DNA of 64,000 nt from Lederbergia citri. Lineage in GTDB: Bacteria > Bacillota > Bacilli > Bacillales > Bacillaceae_C. The notes under the pieces are model-generated. The model searched no databases and was not told the DNA's origin. It saw only the letters and a program-made list of their open reading frames with translations. Below are positions 8,524 to 16,974 of this stretch, one piece after another. The stretch's first letter is position 1, and each line of letters opens with the position of its first letter. The position numbers and the translations under genes were made by a program. Location of the stretch: contig NZ_JAGYPG010000002.1 in the NCBI RefSeq assembly GCF_018343625.1, positions 1,495,370-1,559,369 of the forward strand, in the 5' to 3' direction.

Positions 8524-8553
8524 TTGACAATTCAAACGACAGAAACATATAAT
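8524..8553 (+). promoter_or_regulatory. SigA promoter of the cadCA-like operon
   Basis: Perfect consensus hexamers, TTGACA at 8524-8529 and TATAAT at 8548-8553, are 18 nt apart. The operator dyad starts 2 nt after the -10 box, so a bound repressor would block the start site. Confidence 0.85.
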
Positions 8554-8554
8554 A

Positions 8555-8580
8555 AACATATGAATAATTGCTCATATGTT
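8555..8580 (+). promoter_or_regulatory. ArsR/CadC-type operator
   Basis: A perfect 9+9 inverted repeat, AACATATGA-N8-TCATATGTT, spans the predicted transcription start. The geometry (dyad placed over +1) matches known ArsR/SmtB-family operators, which hold metal-free repressor and release it on metal binding. Self-regulation by the adjacent repressor is the direct inference. Confidence 0.8.
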
Positions 8581-8603
8581 CATCTATTAAAAGAGGTGTT
8601 TTT

Positions 8604-8972
8604 ATGCAAAAAGAATTAACAATTCCCGAAACTTGCAGTCAAACAGTCATTCATGAGGACGTTGTTCAAATGGTGCAAGCTACGATTCCGAAGGATAACA
8701 GTTTGATTGAGGTAGCGGAGCTTTTTAAAGTGTTGGGTGATCGTACAAGAATAAGAATTCTCCATTCATTATTTCAAACGGAAATGTGCGTATGTGATAT
8801 CGCGTATTTACTGAATATGACACAATCCTCTATTTCTCATCAATTACGCGTATTGAAGCAAGCTAAGTTAGTAAAGAATCGTAAAGAAGGAAAAGTTGTT
8901 TATTATTCGCTTGCGGATGATCACGTGATTCAGATTTTTGATCAAGCACTTGAGCATGTAAAGGAAGGATAA
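8604..8972 (+). CDS. cadC: ArsR-family metal-responsive repressor (CadC-like)
   Basis: A 122-residue winged-helix repressor. The alpha3 metal motif is MCVCD (Cys62, Cys64), followed by the recognition helix TQSSISHQLRVLKQ. Cys11 is in the N-terminal arm. The C-terminal helix has Asp105, His107, His118 and Glu121, spaced like the alpha5 site of CadC. CadC of Staphylococcus aureus uses two N-terminal cysteines; only one is present here, so the alpha3N site may differ in preference (Cd, Pb or Zn). The start is ATG 8604, with AGAGGTG about 7 nt upstream. It lies 28 nt before the efflux ATPase it most likely controls. Confidence 0.85.
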   Translation: MQKELTIPETCSQTVIHEDVVQMVQATIPKDNSLIEVAELFKVLGDRTRIRILHSLFQTEMCVCDIAYLLNMTQSSISHQLRVLKQAKLVKNRKEGKVVYYSLADDHVIQIFDQALEHVKEG

Positions 8973-9000
8973 ATATAGAGAAATTTTAGGAGAGAGGCAT

Positions 9001-11124
9001 ATGGAGAGGCAGAGGAGAAAAATAAAACAAGAAATCCTCCTTGAAGGATTAGATTGTGCAAATTGTGCTATGAAGATTGAGAATAGTGTAAAAGGAATGG
9101 ACGGAATAACGGATTGCTCCGTTAATTTTGTTAGTAAAACTCTTACGTTAGAAGCGATTCAAGATGAAGAAACAGATATTATTTCTGCAGTAAAAAAGAA
9201 AGTAAAAATACTCGAACCTTCTATTACACCTTTAGAAAAAGGAAACGACCATGATCATGATCACGACCATGGCAGCAAAAATACAAAAGTTATGGTATTT
9301 CGCTTAATTATAGGTGCCCTATTAGCAGCCATCGGGATTTTTATACCTTTTTCTGGAGTTCCGGAACTTGCGATTTTTATCATTGCTTATTTAATTATCG
9401 GCGGAGATATTGTGCTACGTGCAGCAAGAAATATTGTCCGCGGGCAAGTATTTGATGAAAATTTCTTAATGGCGATCGCGACGATTGGTGCGTTTGCAAT
9501 CAAACAATATCCGGAAGGCGTAGCCGTTATGCTGTTTTACCAAGTGGGAGAGCTATTCCAAACGATTGCTGTGAACCGCTCGCGTAAATCAATCGGCGCG
9601 CTTATGGATATTCGTCCTGATTCAGCCAATCTTAAAAAAGACGGAAATATTATCACGGTTTCCCCTGAAGAAGTAAAAATTGGAGATTTCATCATTGTAA
9701 AGCCCGGCGAAAAGGTGCCTTTAGATGGCAAAATTATTGAAGGAATCTCCATGGTCGACACGTCCGCTTTGACAGGTGAATCCGTACCTCGTGAAGTCGA
9801 GGCTGGTAGTGATGTATTAAGTGGGTTTATTAATAAAAACGGCGTTCTTACAGTGGAAGTGAAAAAAGAATTTGGCGAATCAACCGTTTCAAAAATTCTT
9901 GATTTAGTCCAGAATGCAAGCAGCCGCAAAGCACCAACAGAAAATTTTATTACAAAATTCGCTCGTTACTATACACCTGTTGTCGTTATTGTTGCGGTAT
10001 TGTTAGCTGTTTTGCCGCCTCTAATCATTACCGACGCTACTTTTTCAGATTGGATTTATCGTGCGCTCGTCTTTTTAGTCATATCTTGCCCTTGTGCCCT
10101 TGTGATTTCCATCCCGCTCGGCTTTTTCGGCGGAATTGGGGCCGCTTCAAAATCAGGGATTCTTGTCAAAGGAAGCAACTATTTAGAAGCATTAAATGAT
10201 GTAAAATATATTGTTTTTGATAAAACTGGGACGTTAACAAAAGGTGTGTTTGAAGTTACAAGCATTCATCCGAAAAATATGACTGCAGATGAATTATTGG
10301 AATATGCTGCCTTTGCTGAAGTACATTCCAATCACCCGATTGCCCTTTCCATTAAAAAGGCATACGGAAAAGAAATTAATGAAGAAGCTATTGTAAATTA
10401 CAATGAGATTTCTGGTTACGGGATTCAAGTTACAGTAAACGGCAATAAAGTCATAGCTGGAAACGCAAAATTAATGAAAAAAGAAGAAATAACGTTTGAA
10501 AAACCAGATGTACTTGGTACCCTTGTTCACGTAGCAGTTGATAACCAATATGCAGGATACATCGTCATTTCCGACCAAATAAAAGAAGATTCTGCTCAAG
10601 CGATTCGCTCTCTAAAGGAACTCGGAATCAAAAAAACCATCATGCTCACTGGAGATGCAAAAACAGTTGGAGATGCGGTTGGAAAAAAACTAGGTATCGA
10701 CGAAGTGCATGCCGAACTTTTACCGCATCATAAAGTGGAAGAAATTGAAAAACTGGATAACCGAAAAGCTGCCAATGAAAAAATCATCTTTGTCGGTGAT
10801 GGAATCAATGATACCCCTGTTCTTGCGCGGGCAGATGTGGGAATGGCAATGGGCGGTTTAGGATCTGATGCCGCGATTGAAGCGGCAGATATCGTCATCA
10901 TGACCGATGAACCTTCAAAAATTCCTACTGCTATCAAAATCGCCAAAAGGACACGCCGGATCGTTTGGCAAAACATCCTTTTCGCCCTAGGGGTCAAAGC
11001 CATTTTTCTTATACTCGGTGCCTTCGGAATCGCCACAATGTGGGAAGCTGTTTTCTCAGATGTAGGCGTTACCCTGTTAGCCGTTTTGAATGCCATGAGG
11101 GTGCTGAAAGTTAAGGATTATTGA
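9001..11124 (+). CDS. cadA: Cd2+/Zn2+/Pb2+-exporting P1B-type ATPase
   Basis: A 707-residue heavy-metal efflux pump of the cytoplasmic membrane. It has an N-terminal heavy-metal-associated domain with GLDCANC (Cys19, Cys22), then a His-Asp-rich linker HDHDHDHG (residues 84-91), transmembrane helices, the actuator loop TGES (258-261), the CPC ion-binding motif (363-365), the phosphorylation site DKTGTLT (Asp407), an HP motif (SNHPIA) and the hinge GDGINDTP. The CPC motif and a CadC-type neighbour point to divalent soft metals rather than copper. The start is ATG 9001 with TAGGAGAG upstream. Metal-induced transcription from the shared promoter with the repressor is expected. Confidence 0.92.
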   Translation: MERQRRKIKQEILLEGLDCANCAMKIENSVKGMDGITDCSVNFVSKTLTLEAIQDEETDIISAVKKKVKILEPSITPLEKGNDHDHDHDHGSKNTKVMVFRLIIGALLAAIGIFIPFSGVPELAIFIIAYLIIGGDIVLRAARNIVRGQVFDENFLMAIATIGAFAIKQYPEGVAVMLFYQVGELFQTIAVNRSRKSIGALMDIRPDSANLKKDGNIITVSPEEVKIGDFIIVKPGEKVPLDGKIIEGISMVDTSALTGESVPREVEAGSDVLSGFINKNGVLTVEVKKEFGESTVSKILDLVQNASSRKAPTENFITKFARYYTPVVVIVAVLLAVLPPLIITDATFSDWIYRALVFLVISCPCALVISIPLGFFGGIGAASKSGILVKGSNYLEALNDVKYIVFDKTGTLTKGVFEVTSIHPKNMTADELLEYAAFAEVHSNHPIALSIKKAYGKEINEEAIVNYNEISGYGIQVTVNGNKVIAGNAKLMKKEEITFEKPDVLGTLVHVAVDNQYAGYIVISDQIKEDSAQAIRSLKELGIKKTIMLTGDAKTVGDAVGKKLGIDEVHAELLPHHKVEEIEKLDNRKAANEKIIFVGDGINDTPVLARADVGMAMGGLGSDAAIEAADIVIMTDEPSKIPTAIKIAKRTRRIVWQNILFALGVKAIFLILGAFGIATMWEAVFSDVGVTLLAVLNAMRVLKVKDY

Positions 11125-11196
11125 AAATTGGGTTTAAATGTAACGTGAACAAAAAAGCTTGAATACCTACTGTAGAAAATTAAAATAACAACCATT

Positions 11197-11237
11197 TTAG
11201 CATACCGAATCGCAATTGATTTGGTATGCTAATTTTT
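11197..11237 (+). terminator. Intrinsic terminator after cadA
   Basis: A 15-bp stem (11197-11211 with 11218-11232, containing TAGCATACC and GGTATGCTA) is followed by five T residues. Confidence 0.88.
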
Positions 11238-11314
11238 ATTGATATAAATGGTTATTCTTGGTTATGTTAGAATGATTTAAGTGTGCGTTTTAAAAAGAGA
11301 TTGGAGTTGTAAAT

Positions 11315-11998
11315 GTGAAGAAGAGTAAAGTTTTTATCGTGGCATCTTTATTAGCTGTTTTATTAGTCGGGATGTCTGCTTGTAGCAATTCATCTGTTAA
11401 TGATACATCAACCCAAAATCAGTCAAAGCTTGATAACACATCTCAAAGTACAGATAATTCTTCCACCGACGGTACAGCAAAATCCGATAATAGCGGTGAA
11501 AATAATGATAACGAACAAGCTTCAAATAGTTCCGATGGGATATCAAAAGATACGGCAGCCAATTCAGTTGTTTCTGATAAAAGTGACTTAAATACAGGCT
11601 TTAAAGAAGACAATGATACACTATCTCATTATTCTAGTGAACAAATTGAATATGCTCGAGTTTGGTTGCAACTTGGAGCGAACCAACAAATAGATGGATT
11701 GTATGCTCGACATATTCCAGCTGGCACACCACTCAATCCTGATGACGACACCAGTGCTAGCTATCCAGAAGATGTTATCCAGTTAGCAGGTTCTCGCTTA
11801 GTAGATGGATCAGTAACTTACAGTGGCAATGGGGATGGCACGATCAATGTATACAACGTTCCTTTACGTTGGGATGGTCATTACCCTGCTGGTGAAAATT
11901 TCTACATAGATATTATTACAAATACAAAGCTAGTGTACGTTGACCCAGGTGACGATGAAAAAATCGTAGCATTAATCAAATTGCTAAGTGTGCAATAG
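11315..11998 (+). CDS. Conserved Bacillus lipoprotein of unknown function
   Basis: 227 residues. A basic start and hydrophobic helix end in the lipobox-like VGMSAC, so Cys23 would be lipidated and the protein anchored on the outer face of the membrane. Residues 24-95 form a low-complexity Ser/Asn/Asp/Thr linker. The C-terminal 130 residues are a compact, well-conserved-looking domain (SSEQIEYARVWLQLG, RHIPAGTPLNPDDDTSASYP, YSGNGDGTINVYNVPLRWDG). No catalytic motif is evident. The start is GTG 11315 with TTGGAGTTG upstream. A weak promoter TTGATA-N18-TATGTT lies at 11239-11268. Its terminator is interrupted by the IS element downstream. Confidence 0.7.
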   Translation: MKKSKVFIVASLLAVLLVGMSACSNSSVNDTSTQNQSKLDNTSQSTDNSSTDGTAKSDNSGENNDNEQASNSSDGISKDTAANSVVSDKSDLNTGFKEDNDTLSHYSSEQIEYARVWLQLGANQQIDGLYARHIPAGTPLNPDDDTSASYPEDVIQLAGSRLVDGSVTYSGNGDGTINVYNVPLRWDGHYPAGENFYIDIITNTKLVYVDPGDDEKIVALIKLLSVQ

Positions 11999-12117
11999 TA
12001 AGCAAACGTCTGCTTTAATTGTTCAAGAGATTATTACAAACTATAGCAAAAGGAGCTTTTATACTGATGTGCACCCCAAAAGTTAGACAAACAATTCTAA
12101 CTCTTGGGGTGTTTTTT

Positions 12118-12669
12118 GTGGTCAAATATGATGAAGGATTTAAGCAAAATGTAGTTGACGCTTATTTAGCAGGTGAAGGTGGATATGCTTCCTTGGCTAT
12201 TAGATTTGGAATTCAAAGTAAAACCAATATAAGAAAATGGGTCAGTGCGTTCCAACAATTTGGCAAACAGGGTTTGGCTTCTAAAAAAGCAATTACGAAT
12301 TATCCTGTTCAATTTAAATTAGATGTCTTAAACTATAAGGTAAAAACAGGAGATTCCCTTGAAGAAGTTGCTAGAAAATTTGGCATTACTGAACCACCTA
12401 TGATTCTTAATTGGTTGAGGAAATGGCAAAATGAAGGTATTGAAGGACTCTCTAAATCAAAGGGGCGTCCATCATTGTCCAACGAATCAAAGAGGAATAA
12501 AAATGAGAAGAAATTGACGAAAGAACAACAACTTTTAAAAGAAATAGAGTTACTACGTGCGGAGAATGCCTATTTAAAAAAGCTCCGTGCTTCAGGGGTA
12601 AATATTCCGAGCCGACTGCTAAAACAGAATCCAGGGTCATTCACGAACTCAGAAAACAATTCAAATTAG
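12118..12669 (+). CDS. IS150-type transposase OrfA
   Basis: 183 residues. Two helix-turn-helix segments (YASLAIRFGIQSKTNIRKW and EEVARKFGITEPPMILNWL) bind the IS ends. A C-terminal leucine-zipper-like coil (LLKEIELLRAENAYLKKL) allows multimerisation with OrfAB. The start is GTG 12118, with TTGGGGTG 6 nt upstream and inside the element; the frame is open further left into flanking host DNA, but that part is not IS sequence. Confidence 0.85.
   Translation: MVKYDEGFKQNVVDAYLAGEGGYASLAIRFGIQSKTNIRKWVSAFQQFGKQGLASKKAITNYPVQFKLDVLNYKVKTGDSLEEVARKFGITEPPMILNWLRKWQNEGIEGLSKSKGRPSLSNESKRNKNEKKLTKEQQLLKEIELLRAENAYLKKLRASGVNIPSRLLKQNPGSFTNSENNSN
12576..12582 (+). promoter_or_regulatory. Programmed -1 frameshift heptamer A-AAA-AAG
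   Basis: AAAAAAG is in the right phase in orfA (codons ...TTA AAA AAG). A -1 slip enters the orfB frame, which is open from this point to 13520. IS150 and IS911 use the same heptamer to make the OrfAB transposase. A GC-containing segment just downstream (GCTCCG with CGGA further on) could form the usual stimulatory structure. Confidence 0.8.
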
Positions 12670-12710
12670 CTGTTATCCTTGAAGCCACAGGTTTTCCAAA
12701 AGCAACCTAT

Positions 12711-13520
12711 ATGTATTGGCAAAAACGATTTAATGAATCCAATCCAGATGAAGAGATTGAAAAGATCATCCAAGATATTGTAGACAAACATAATGGAAAT
12801 TACGGATATCGTCGAATTGATATGGAATTGCGTAAGAGAGGTTATATCGTAAATCACAAAAAAATCCTACGGATTACCAATAAACTTGGTATTACTTGTA
12901 CATCATTCACACGTAAATCTCGTAAATACAGCACTTATAAAGGAACTATAGGCAAGATTTCGAAAAACCTTGTAAACCGTAGATTCCATACAAGTATTCC
13001 ACATCAAAAATTAACGACTGATACATCTGAATTCAAATACTATACGACCGATTCTGATGGGAAGATAATCATTAAGAAGGCTTATTTAGATCCATTTTTA
13101 GATATGTTTAATAGTGAAATTCTATCCTTTCGGTTCTCAGAACGGCCAAACGCTCAAGCAATTATGGATGCTTTAGACGAAGCAATTGAAATAACAAAAG
13201 ATTGCCCCTATCGAACGACTATACACTCTGATCAAGGCTGGGGTTATCAAATGAAAAGATATGTAAGGAAACTAAAAGATAACGGTATATTTCAAAGCAT
13301 GTCCCGAAAGGGAGACTGTCTGGATAATTCACCAATGGAAAATTTCTTCGGGATAATGAAACAGGAAATGTATTACGGTAGAGTTTATAAGTCATTTGAA
13401 GAGCTTAAACAAGCAGTATCTGATTATATTTTTTACTATAACAATGAACGGATAAAAGCAAAATTGACTGGCATGAGCCCGGTGGAATACCGTCTTCATA
13501 CCAGTCAACTAGCTGCATAA
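12711..13520 (+). CDS. IS150-type transposase OrfB (DDE catalytic part)
   Basis: 269 residues from ATG 12711; in the OrfAB fusion the same frame begins at the slip site near 12579. It contains an HTH_21-like region (GNYGYRRIDMELRKRG) and an rve integrase core. The catalytic residues are Asp104 (TTDTSEF), Asp174 (HSDQGW) and Glu210 (NSPMENFFG), with the D-35-E spacing of the IS3 family. The C-terminal YYNNERI...SPVEYR motif is also intact. No disabling mutation is seen. Confidence 0.9.
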   Translation: MYWQKRFNESNPDEEIEKIIQDIVDKHNGNYGYRRIDMELRKRGYIVNHKKILRITNKLGITCTSFTRKSRKYSTYKGTIGKISKNLVNRRFHTSIPHQKLTTDTSEFKYYTTDSDGKIIIKKAYLDPFLDMFNSEILSFRFSERPNAQAIMDALDEAIEITKDCPYRTTIHSDQGWGYQMKRYVRKLKDNGIFQSMSRKGDCLDNSPMENFFGIMKQEMYYGRVYKSFEELKQAVSDYIFYYNNERIKAKLTGMSPVEYRLHTSQLAA

Positions 13521-13685
13521 ATATTTTGGTCTAACTTTTAGGGTTCAGCACATACCAAGCTCCTTTTTGTGCTGATTTTTTTTGTTCGAAAAATAGCTAT
13601 CTTTTTTATTTAACAAATTCTGTGTTATCTACCAAAAGTGAACCGCCTATTATACTTTTCCAGCTTCTATATGCTATTATCTCCA

Positions 13686-14219
13686 TTAGTCATTCTCGTC
13701 ATCATGAATCAAAATATGTTCGAATGGGATGTTTTGAAATTGCGTTACTCCATATTTTTTGTAAGTAATCCTCAGTCCCTCAATATCATTATCAATATTA
13801 GCACCATTGAACTTAACACGTAATACTAATTGAAAATCTTTGTCGACTTTAAATCCCTTGATAGGAATTAAATCTTTATCTAACTCGTCCTCTAATACCG
13901 ATTCTTCAGACATACTACCAATTGTCGTTGCCTTTCCTGTTGCTATGAATGGTTCTATTCGAAAGTCATCATCAACTTTCGTTACAATATTCCCATCTTT
14001 CTTAATTAATTCCACCCTTTCAATTGTGGGGTTCCCCGTTCCTTCCCACCTAAAATTATAACCAATATAAACTGCCTTTCCGTCATCAAAAGATTCTATT
14101 GCTACGTTACCATGGCTCATTTTTGAAAACTCCCCATCACGGCTAATATAATGAAATTTCCATAAAAAACCAATAACCAATACGATTAGAACGGACAATA
14201 TCATAATTATTTTCTTCAC
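13686..14219 (-). CDS. Hypothetical membrane-anchored or secreted protein
   Basis: 177 residues with one N-terminal hydrophobic helix (IIMILSVLIVLVIGFLWKF) and a charged, beta-rich extracellular part; no lipobox cysteine. I do not recognise the family. It is Lys/Asp/Glu-rich with no clear catalytic motif. The start is GTG 14219, supported by GAGGGG 6-7 nt upstream. It is monocistronic, and no terminator was found between its stop and the IS element. It could be an accessory gene. Confidence 0.55.
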   Translation of the reverse strand: MKKIIMILSVLIVLVIGFLWKFHYISRDGEFSKMSHGNVAIESFDDGKAVYIGYNFRWEGTGNPTIERVELIKKDGNIVTKVDDDFRIEPFIATGKATTIGSMSEESVLEDELDKDLIPIKGFKVDKDFQLVLRVKFNGANIDNDIEGLRITYKKYGVTQFQNIPFEHILIHDDEND

Positions 14220-14292
14220 CCATATCCCCTCGACCCCATAAACTTTATATCCTATTCTATAAAGATATTTAGAATACCTTTTACATCAAAAC

Positions 14293-14326
14293 AAAAAGCT
14301 GAAACCATGTTCGATCTCAGCTTTTT
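14293..14326 (-). terminator. Intrinsic terminator of the HelD gene
   Basis: AAAAAGCTGA (14293-14302) pairs with TCAGCTTTTT (14317-14326). Reading leftward the stem is followed by TTTTTGTTTT. Confidence 0.8.
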
Positions 14327-14417
14327 ATTATCCAAGAGGGTTGACTCTAATTTGAAATTCTAGCAGCCTTCAAACTTCCCTTTTCTCACAAGTATTATGT
14401 TCTACCAGATAGTAGAT

Positions 14418-16733
14418 CTAGCCCCTCTTATACGTATCCTCACTCACTTCGTCCATAAAAAATGTTCTCTTCCCCTTAGAGAAAAGATGCAGTTCATGCA
14501 TGGCCCTTGTACAAGCTGTGTAAAAAAGCTTCCGCTCGTACTCTCGTCCATATTGTTCATTTGATGCGTTATAGATGATGACCGCGTCAAATTCAATCCC
14601 TTTTGCTAAGTAGGCTGGCAGGATGACGATTCCTTTTTCATAAGAATTTGCGTTTAAATCCATTAAGCGAACGGCGGGTAATGATGTTTTCAACACATTG
14701 TACGCTGCCTGGCTTTCCTTCATCGTTTTACAGATGATGGCAATTGTCTCATGGCCTTCTTCTTTTAAACGACCTACACATTCTTCAATTTTTTCATGAA
14801 GTGCGTCGTTGTCATCCACTTCAATTAAAACGGGTTTTTCCCCATCACGATTAAATGGTTCAATCATGTCTCCGCCTGCGATTAAACCTTTCGTAAAGTC
14901 GACGATTTGCTTTGTTGACCTATAGCTCCGTCTTAAGACTATTTTCTCCGTTCCTTCAGGTTCCATATTTAATAAAGACGGTGCATCTATCGTATGTGCA
15001 TATATTGCTTGATTCACATCTCCTAAAATCGTCATCTTACAATGCGGGAATAGCTGTTTTAAAAATTCAAATTGAAATGGTGAATAATCCTGTGCCTCAT
15101 CAATAAACAAATGACGAATAAGCGTATTCGATTTTCGCCCTTCCAATTGATCTTGTAAATACAAATATGGAGTCGCATCCTCATACGAAATAATATTAGC
15201 CTTCAAGTTTTTTAGTGTTTCATCACAAATTTCTTCCCATCCTTCAGGCCACGAGAAAGGTTCCTTTAACGTAAAAAGATTGCGGTACAAAGCTTTAATG
15301 TTTAAAAATCTGTTTTGCTTTACGGCACTTCGAATTTTCTTAAAATGCTTATTGACGATTGATTTTGCTAAAATTTGAAACTCTCGATCTGCGTCGTCAA
15401 ACGTTTCTTCGTCTTCTCGTTTATCTTTTTGCATATGCTGGAATGCTTCTAAATAGTCGGTTTTATCCAATAACTCCGCTTCATTTAACACCCATTCTTT
15501 CGTTCTTTCCAGCTTCTCTTGTTTAGCAATTTCCTTTAAAAGCCACTCAGTTGTGAGCTTTAATCGATTTGGTATGGAAATAGACGGATCAAGCGAATAA
15601 AAGTATTCATACATTTCTTGAGCCGAAACAACGGTTCGACCGCGGAACGATATCGTTTTAAAAATTAAACCATTCTTTGATAGGTTCTCAACATAGTGAT
15701 CAATCTGAGTTTTAAAATCTAATCCCGCCTTATAACGGATCGATTTCATTTTCGTTTCATATCCTGTCTCATCCATAGCGGTGAGCGTATACTCCATTTG
15801 AAGAAAAGAATCTTCCACATGATATTGACCGCCGAGCCTTGTTTTTAAATATTGCTGATACGTAGTCTGTTCCATATTTTCCTCACCGAGTTCCGGCAAT
15901 ACTGTTGCAACATAGCTATTGAATAGCGGGTTCGGTGAAAAAAGCATAATATTATCAGACGAAAGCGTATTACGGTAGCGATAAAGTAAATAAGCAACCC
16001 TTTGCAAAGCAGCTGATGTTTTTCCACTGCCTGCAACACCTTGAACGATCAATATTTTACTCTTTTCATTTCGGATAATATGATTCTGTTCACGCTGAAT
16101 TGTTGCAACAATACTTTTCATCTGCGTATTCGCATTGCCGCCAAGCACCTCTTGGAGAAGGCTATCTCCAATCGTAACCCCCGTATCGAACATACCTTTT
16201 AAAACGCCATTTTTTATAATGTATTGTCGTTTTAATTCCATCGTACCTTCTATCATGCCAGATGGAGTATTATAAATAGCCCGCCCCGGTGAAAAATCAT
16301 AATATAAGCTCGAAATAGGAGCGCGCCAATCATAGATGAGGAATTCTTCATTGTTCACATCCATTAAGGACGCAATTCCTATATATATTGATTCAACAGA
16401 ATTCTCACCATCTTCGAGAAAATCAATACGGCCAAAAAAAGGAGAGTCTTTGAGTCTTTGCATTTGTTTAAGTACTCGATAGGAATGTCCATGGGTTCTT
16501 TCTCTTTCAGCAAGCAGTTCAGCCTGTTGTTTTATGCTTGTAAAAGTTTCAATCACATCGTCCGGTTCATCAAGATTAACCGTAACATCATCCCAGAACG
16601 TTTTCCGTAAATCGATGATCCCACCTTTTAGACCACCCATATTTTCTTGAATATGATTGACCTTTTGATTAATTACATCTTGAACGAACTCCACTTTCTG
16701 CTGCTCTTTTTCCCACTCCTTACTCATTCGCAT
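14418..16733 (-). CDS. helD: HelD-type RNA polymerase recycling helicase
   Basis: 771 residues, superfamily 1 helicase fold with the HelD architecture. A long N-terminal coiled-coil arm (about residues 1-70), which in Bacillus subtilis inserts into the RNA polymerase secondary channel, is followed by the Walker A motif GVAGSGKTSAA, a large insertion, the Walker B-like FIDEAQDYSPFQ, RRSYRST and the C-terminal GIEFDAVIIYNA and YTACTRAMHEL motifs. The family uses ATP to remove RNA polymerase from nucleic acid and recycle it. The start is ATG 16733 with GGAGAGG upstream; the frame is open 35 codons further, but that stretch is AT-rich and without a ribosome-binding site. Confidence 0.85.
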   Translation of the reverse strand: MRMSKEWEKEQQKVEFVQDVINQKVNHIQENMGGLKGGIIDLRKTFWDDVTVNLDEPDDVIETFTSIKQQAELLAERERTHGHSYRVLKQMQRLKDSPFFGRIDFLEDGENSVESIYIGIASLMDVNNEEFLIYDWRAPISSLYYDFSPGRAIYNTPSGMIEGTMELKRQYIIKNGVLKGMFDTGVTIGDSLLQEVLGGNANTQMKSIVATIQREQNHIIRNEKSKILIVQGVAGSGKTSAALQRVAYLLYRYRNTLSSDNIMLFSPNPLFNSYVATVLPELGEENMEQTTYQQYLKTRLGGQYHVEDSFLQMEYTLTAMDETGYETKMKSIRYKAGLDFKTQIDHYVENLSKNGLIFKTISFRGRTVVSAQEMYEYFYSLDPSISIPNRLKLTTEWLLKEIAKQEKLERTKEWVLNEAELLDKTDYLEAFQHMQKDKREDEETFDDADREFQILAKSIVNKHFKKIRSAVKQNRFLNIKALYRNLFTLKEPFSWPEGWEEICDETLKNLKANIISYEDATPYLYLQDQLEGRKSNTLIRHLFIDEAQDYSPFQFEFLKQLFPHCKMTILGDVNQAIYAHTIDAPSLLNMEPEGTEKIVLRRSYRSTKQIVDFTKGLIAGGDMIEPFNRDGEKPVLIEVDDNDALHEKIEECVGRLKEEGHETIAIICKTMKESQAAYNVLKTSLPAVRLMDLNANSYEKGIVILPAYLAKGIEFDAVIIYNASNEQYGREYERKLFYTACTRAMHELHLFSKGKRTFFMDEVSEDTYKRG

Positions 16734-16761
16734 CAACCTCTCCTTTTTTAAATAAAAATGC

Positions 16762-16790
16762 TTGACAACATGTTTATTTATTGATAAAAT
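16762..16790 (+). promoter_or_regulatory. Consensus promoter pointing away from helD
   Basis: TTGACA (16762-16767) and TAAAAT (16785-16790) are 17 nt apart on the plus strand. No annotated plus-strand gene follows; the predicted start near 16797 leads directly into the short terminated unit annotated next. Confidence 0.7.
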
Positions 16791-16796
16791 TATTAT

Positions 16797-16903
16797 TGGG
16801 TAAATATGTTTAAACTTAGAAATGAAGAATACAAACAAAACTTAGAATACCATGATTACGTAAAAATATCAATGGCTGAACGGAATATTCCGTTCAGCTT
16901 TTT
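16797..16903 (+). ncRNA. Candidate small RNA, about 105 nt
   Basis: This interval is bounded by the promoter at 16762-16790 and by a perfect intrinsic terminator, the 24-nt palindrome GCTGAACG...CGTTCAGC at 16875-16898 followed by five T residues. It is antisense to the untranslated region upstream of helD but not to its coding part. A 36-codon ORF (16806-16916) starts inside but runs through the terminator and lacks a good ribosome-binding site, so an RNA product is more likely. No known RNA family is recognised. Confidence 0.5.
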
Positions 16904-16974
16904 AATTTTATTATAGCTGGACGATGGTTATTAATTCCCTAGGTCACCGATTGCTTAAAGATCAATCCTTATCT

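Larger units (their letters stand above)
12065..13552 (+). mobile_element. IS3-family, IS150-group insertion sequence, complete
   Basis: A 1488-bp element. The terminal inverted repeats share AAAAGTTAGAC plus the TG ends: left end TGATGTGCACCCC then AAAAGTTAGAC, right end (reverse complement) TGTGCTGAACCCT then AAAAGTTAGAC. A 3-bp target duplication, TAC, flanks it at 12062-12064 and 13553-13555, the size usual for the IS150 group. It contains orfA, an A-AAA-AAG frameshift site and orfB with an intact DDE triad, so it looks capable of transposition. The clean target duplication and intact ORFs suggest a recent insertion. Confidence 0.92.
12045..13583 (+). terminator. Rho-independent terminator split by an IS insertion
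   Basis: The left arm AGCAAAAGGAGCTT is at 12045-12058. The complementary right arm AAGCTCCTTTTTGTGCT is at 13557-13573, followed by a run of eight T at 13576-13583. With the IS and one copy of the TAC target duplication removed, the two arms rejoin across a 7-nt loop (TTATACC) as a normal terminator for the lipoprotein gene. Confidence 0.85.

Noticed and set aside
13686..14219. Passenger gene of the IS element
   Set aside because: It lies outside the defined ends and target duplication, on the opposite strand.
16806..16916. 36-codon ORF in the candidate small RNA
   Set aside because: Its last third is the terminator hairpin and T-run, and no good ribosome-binding site precedes it.
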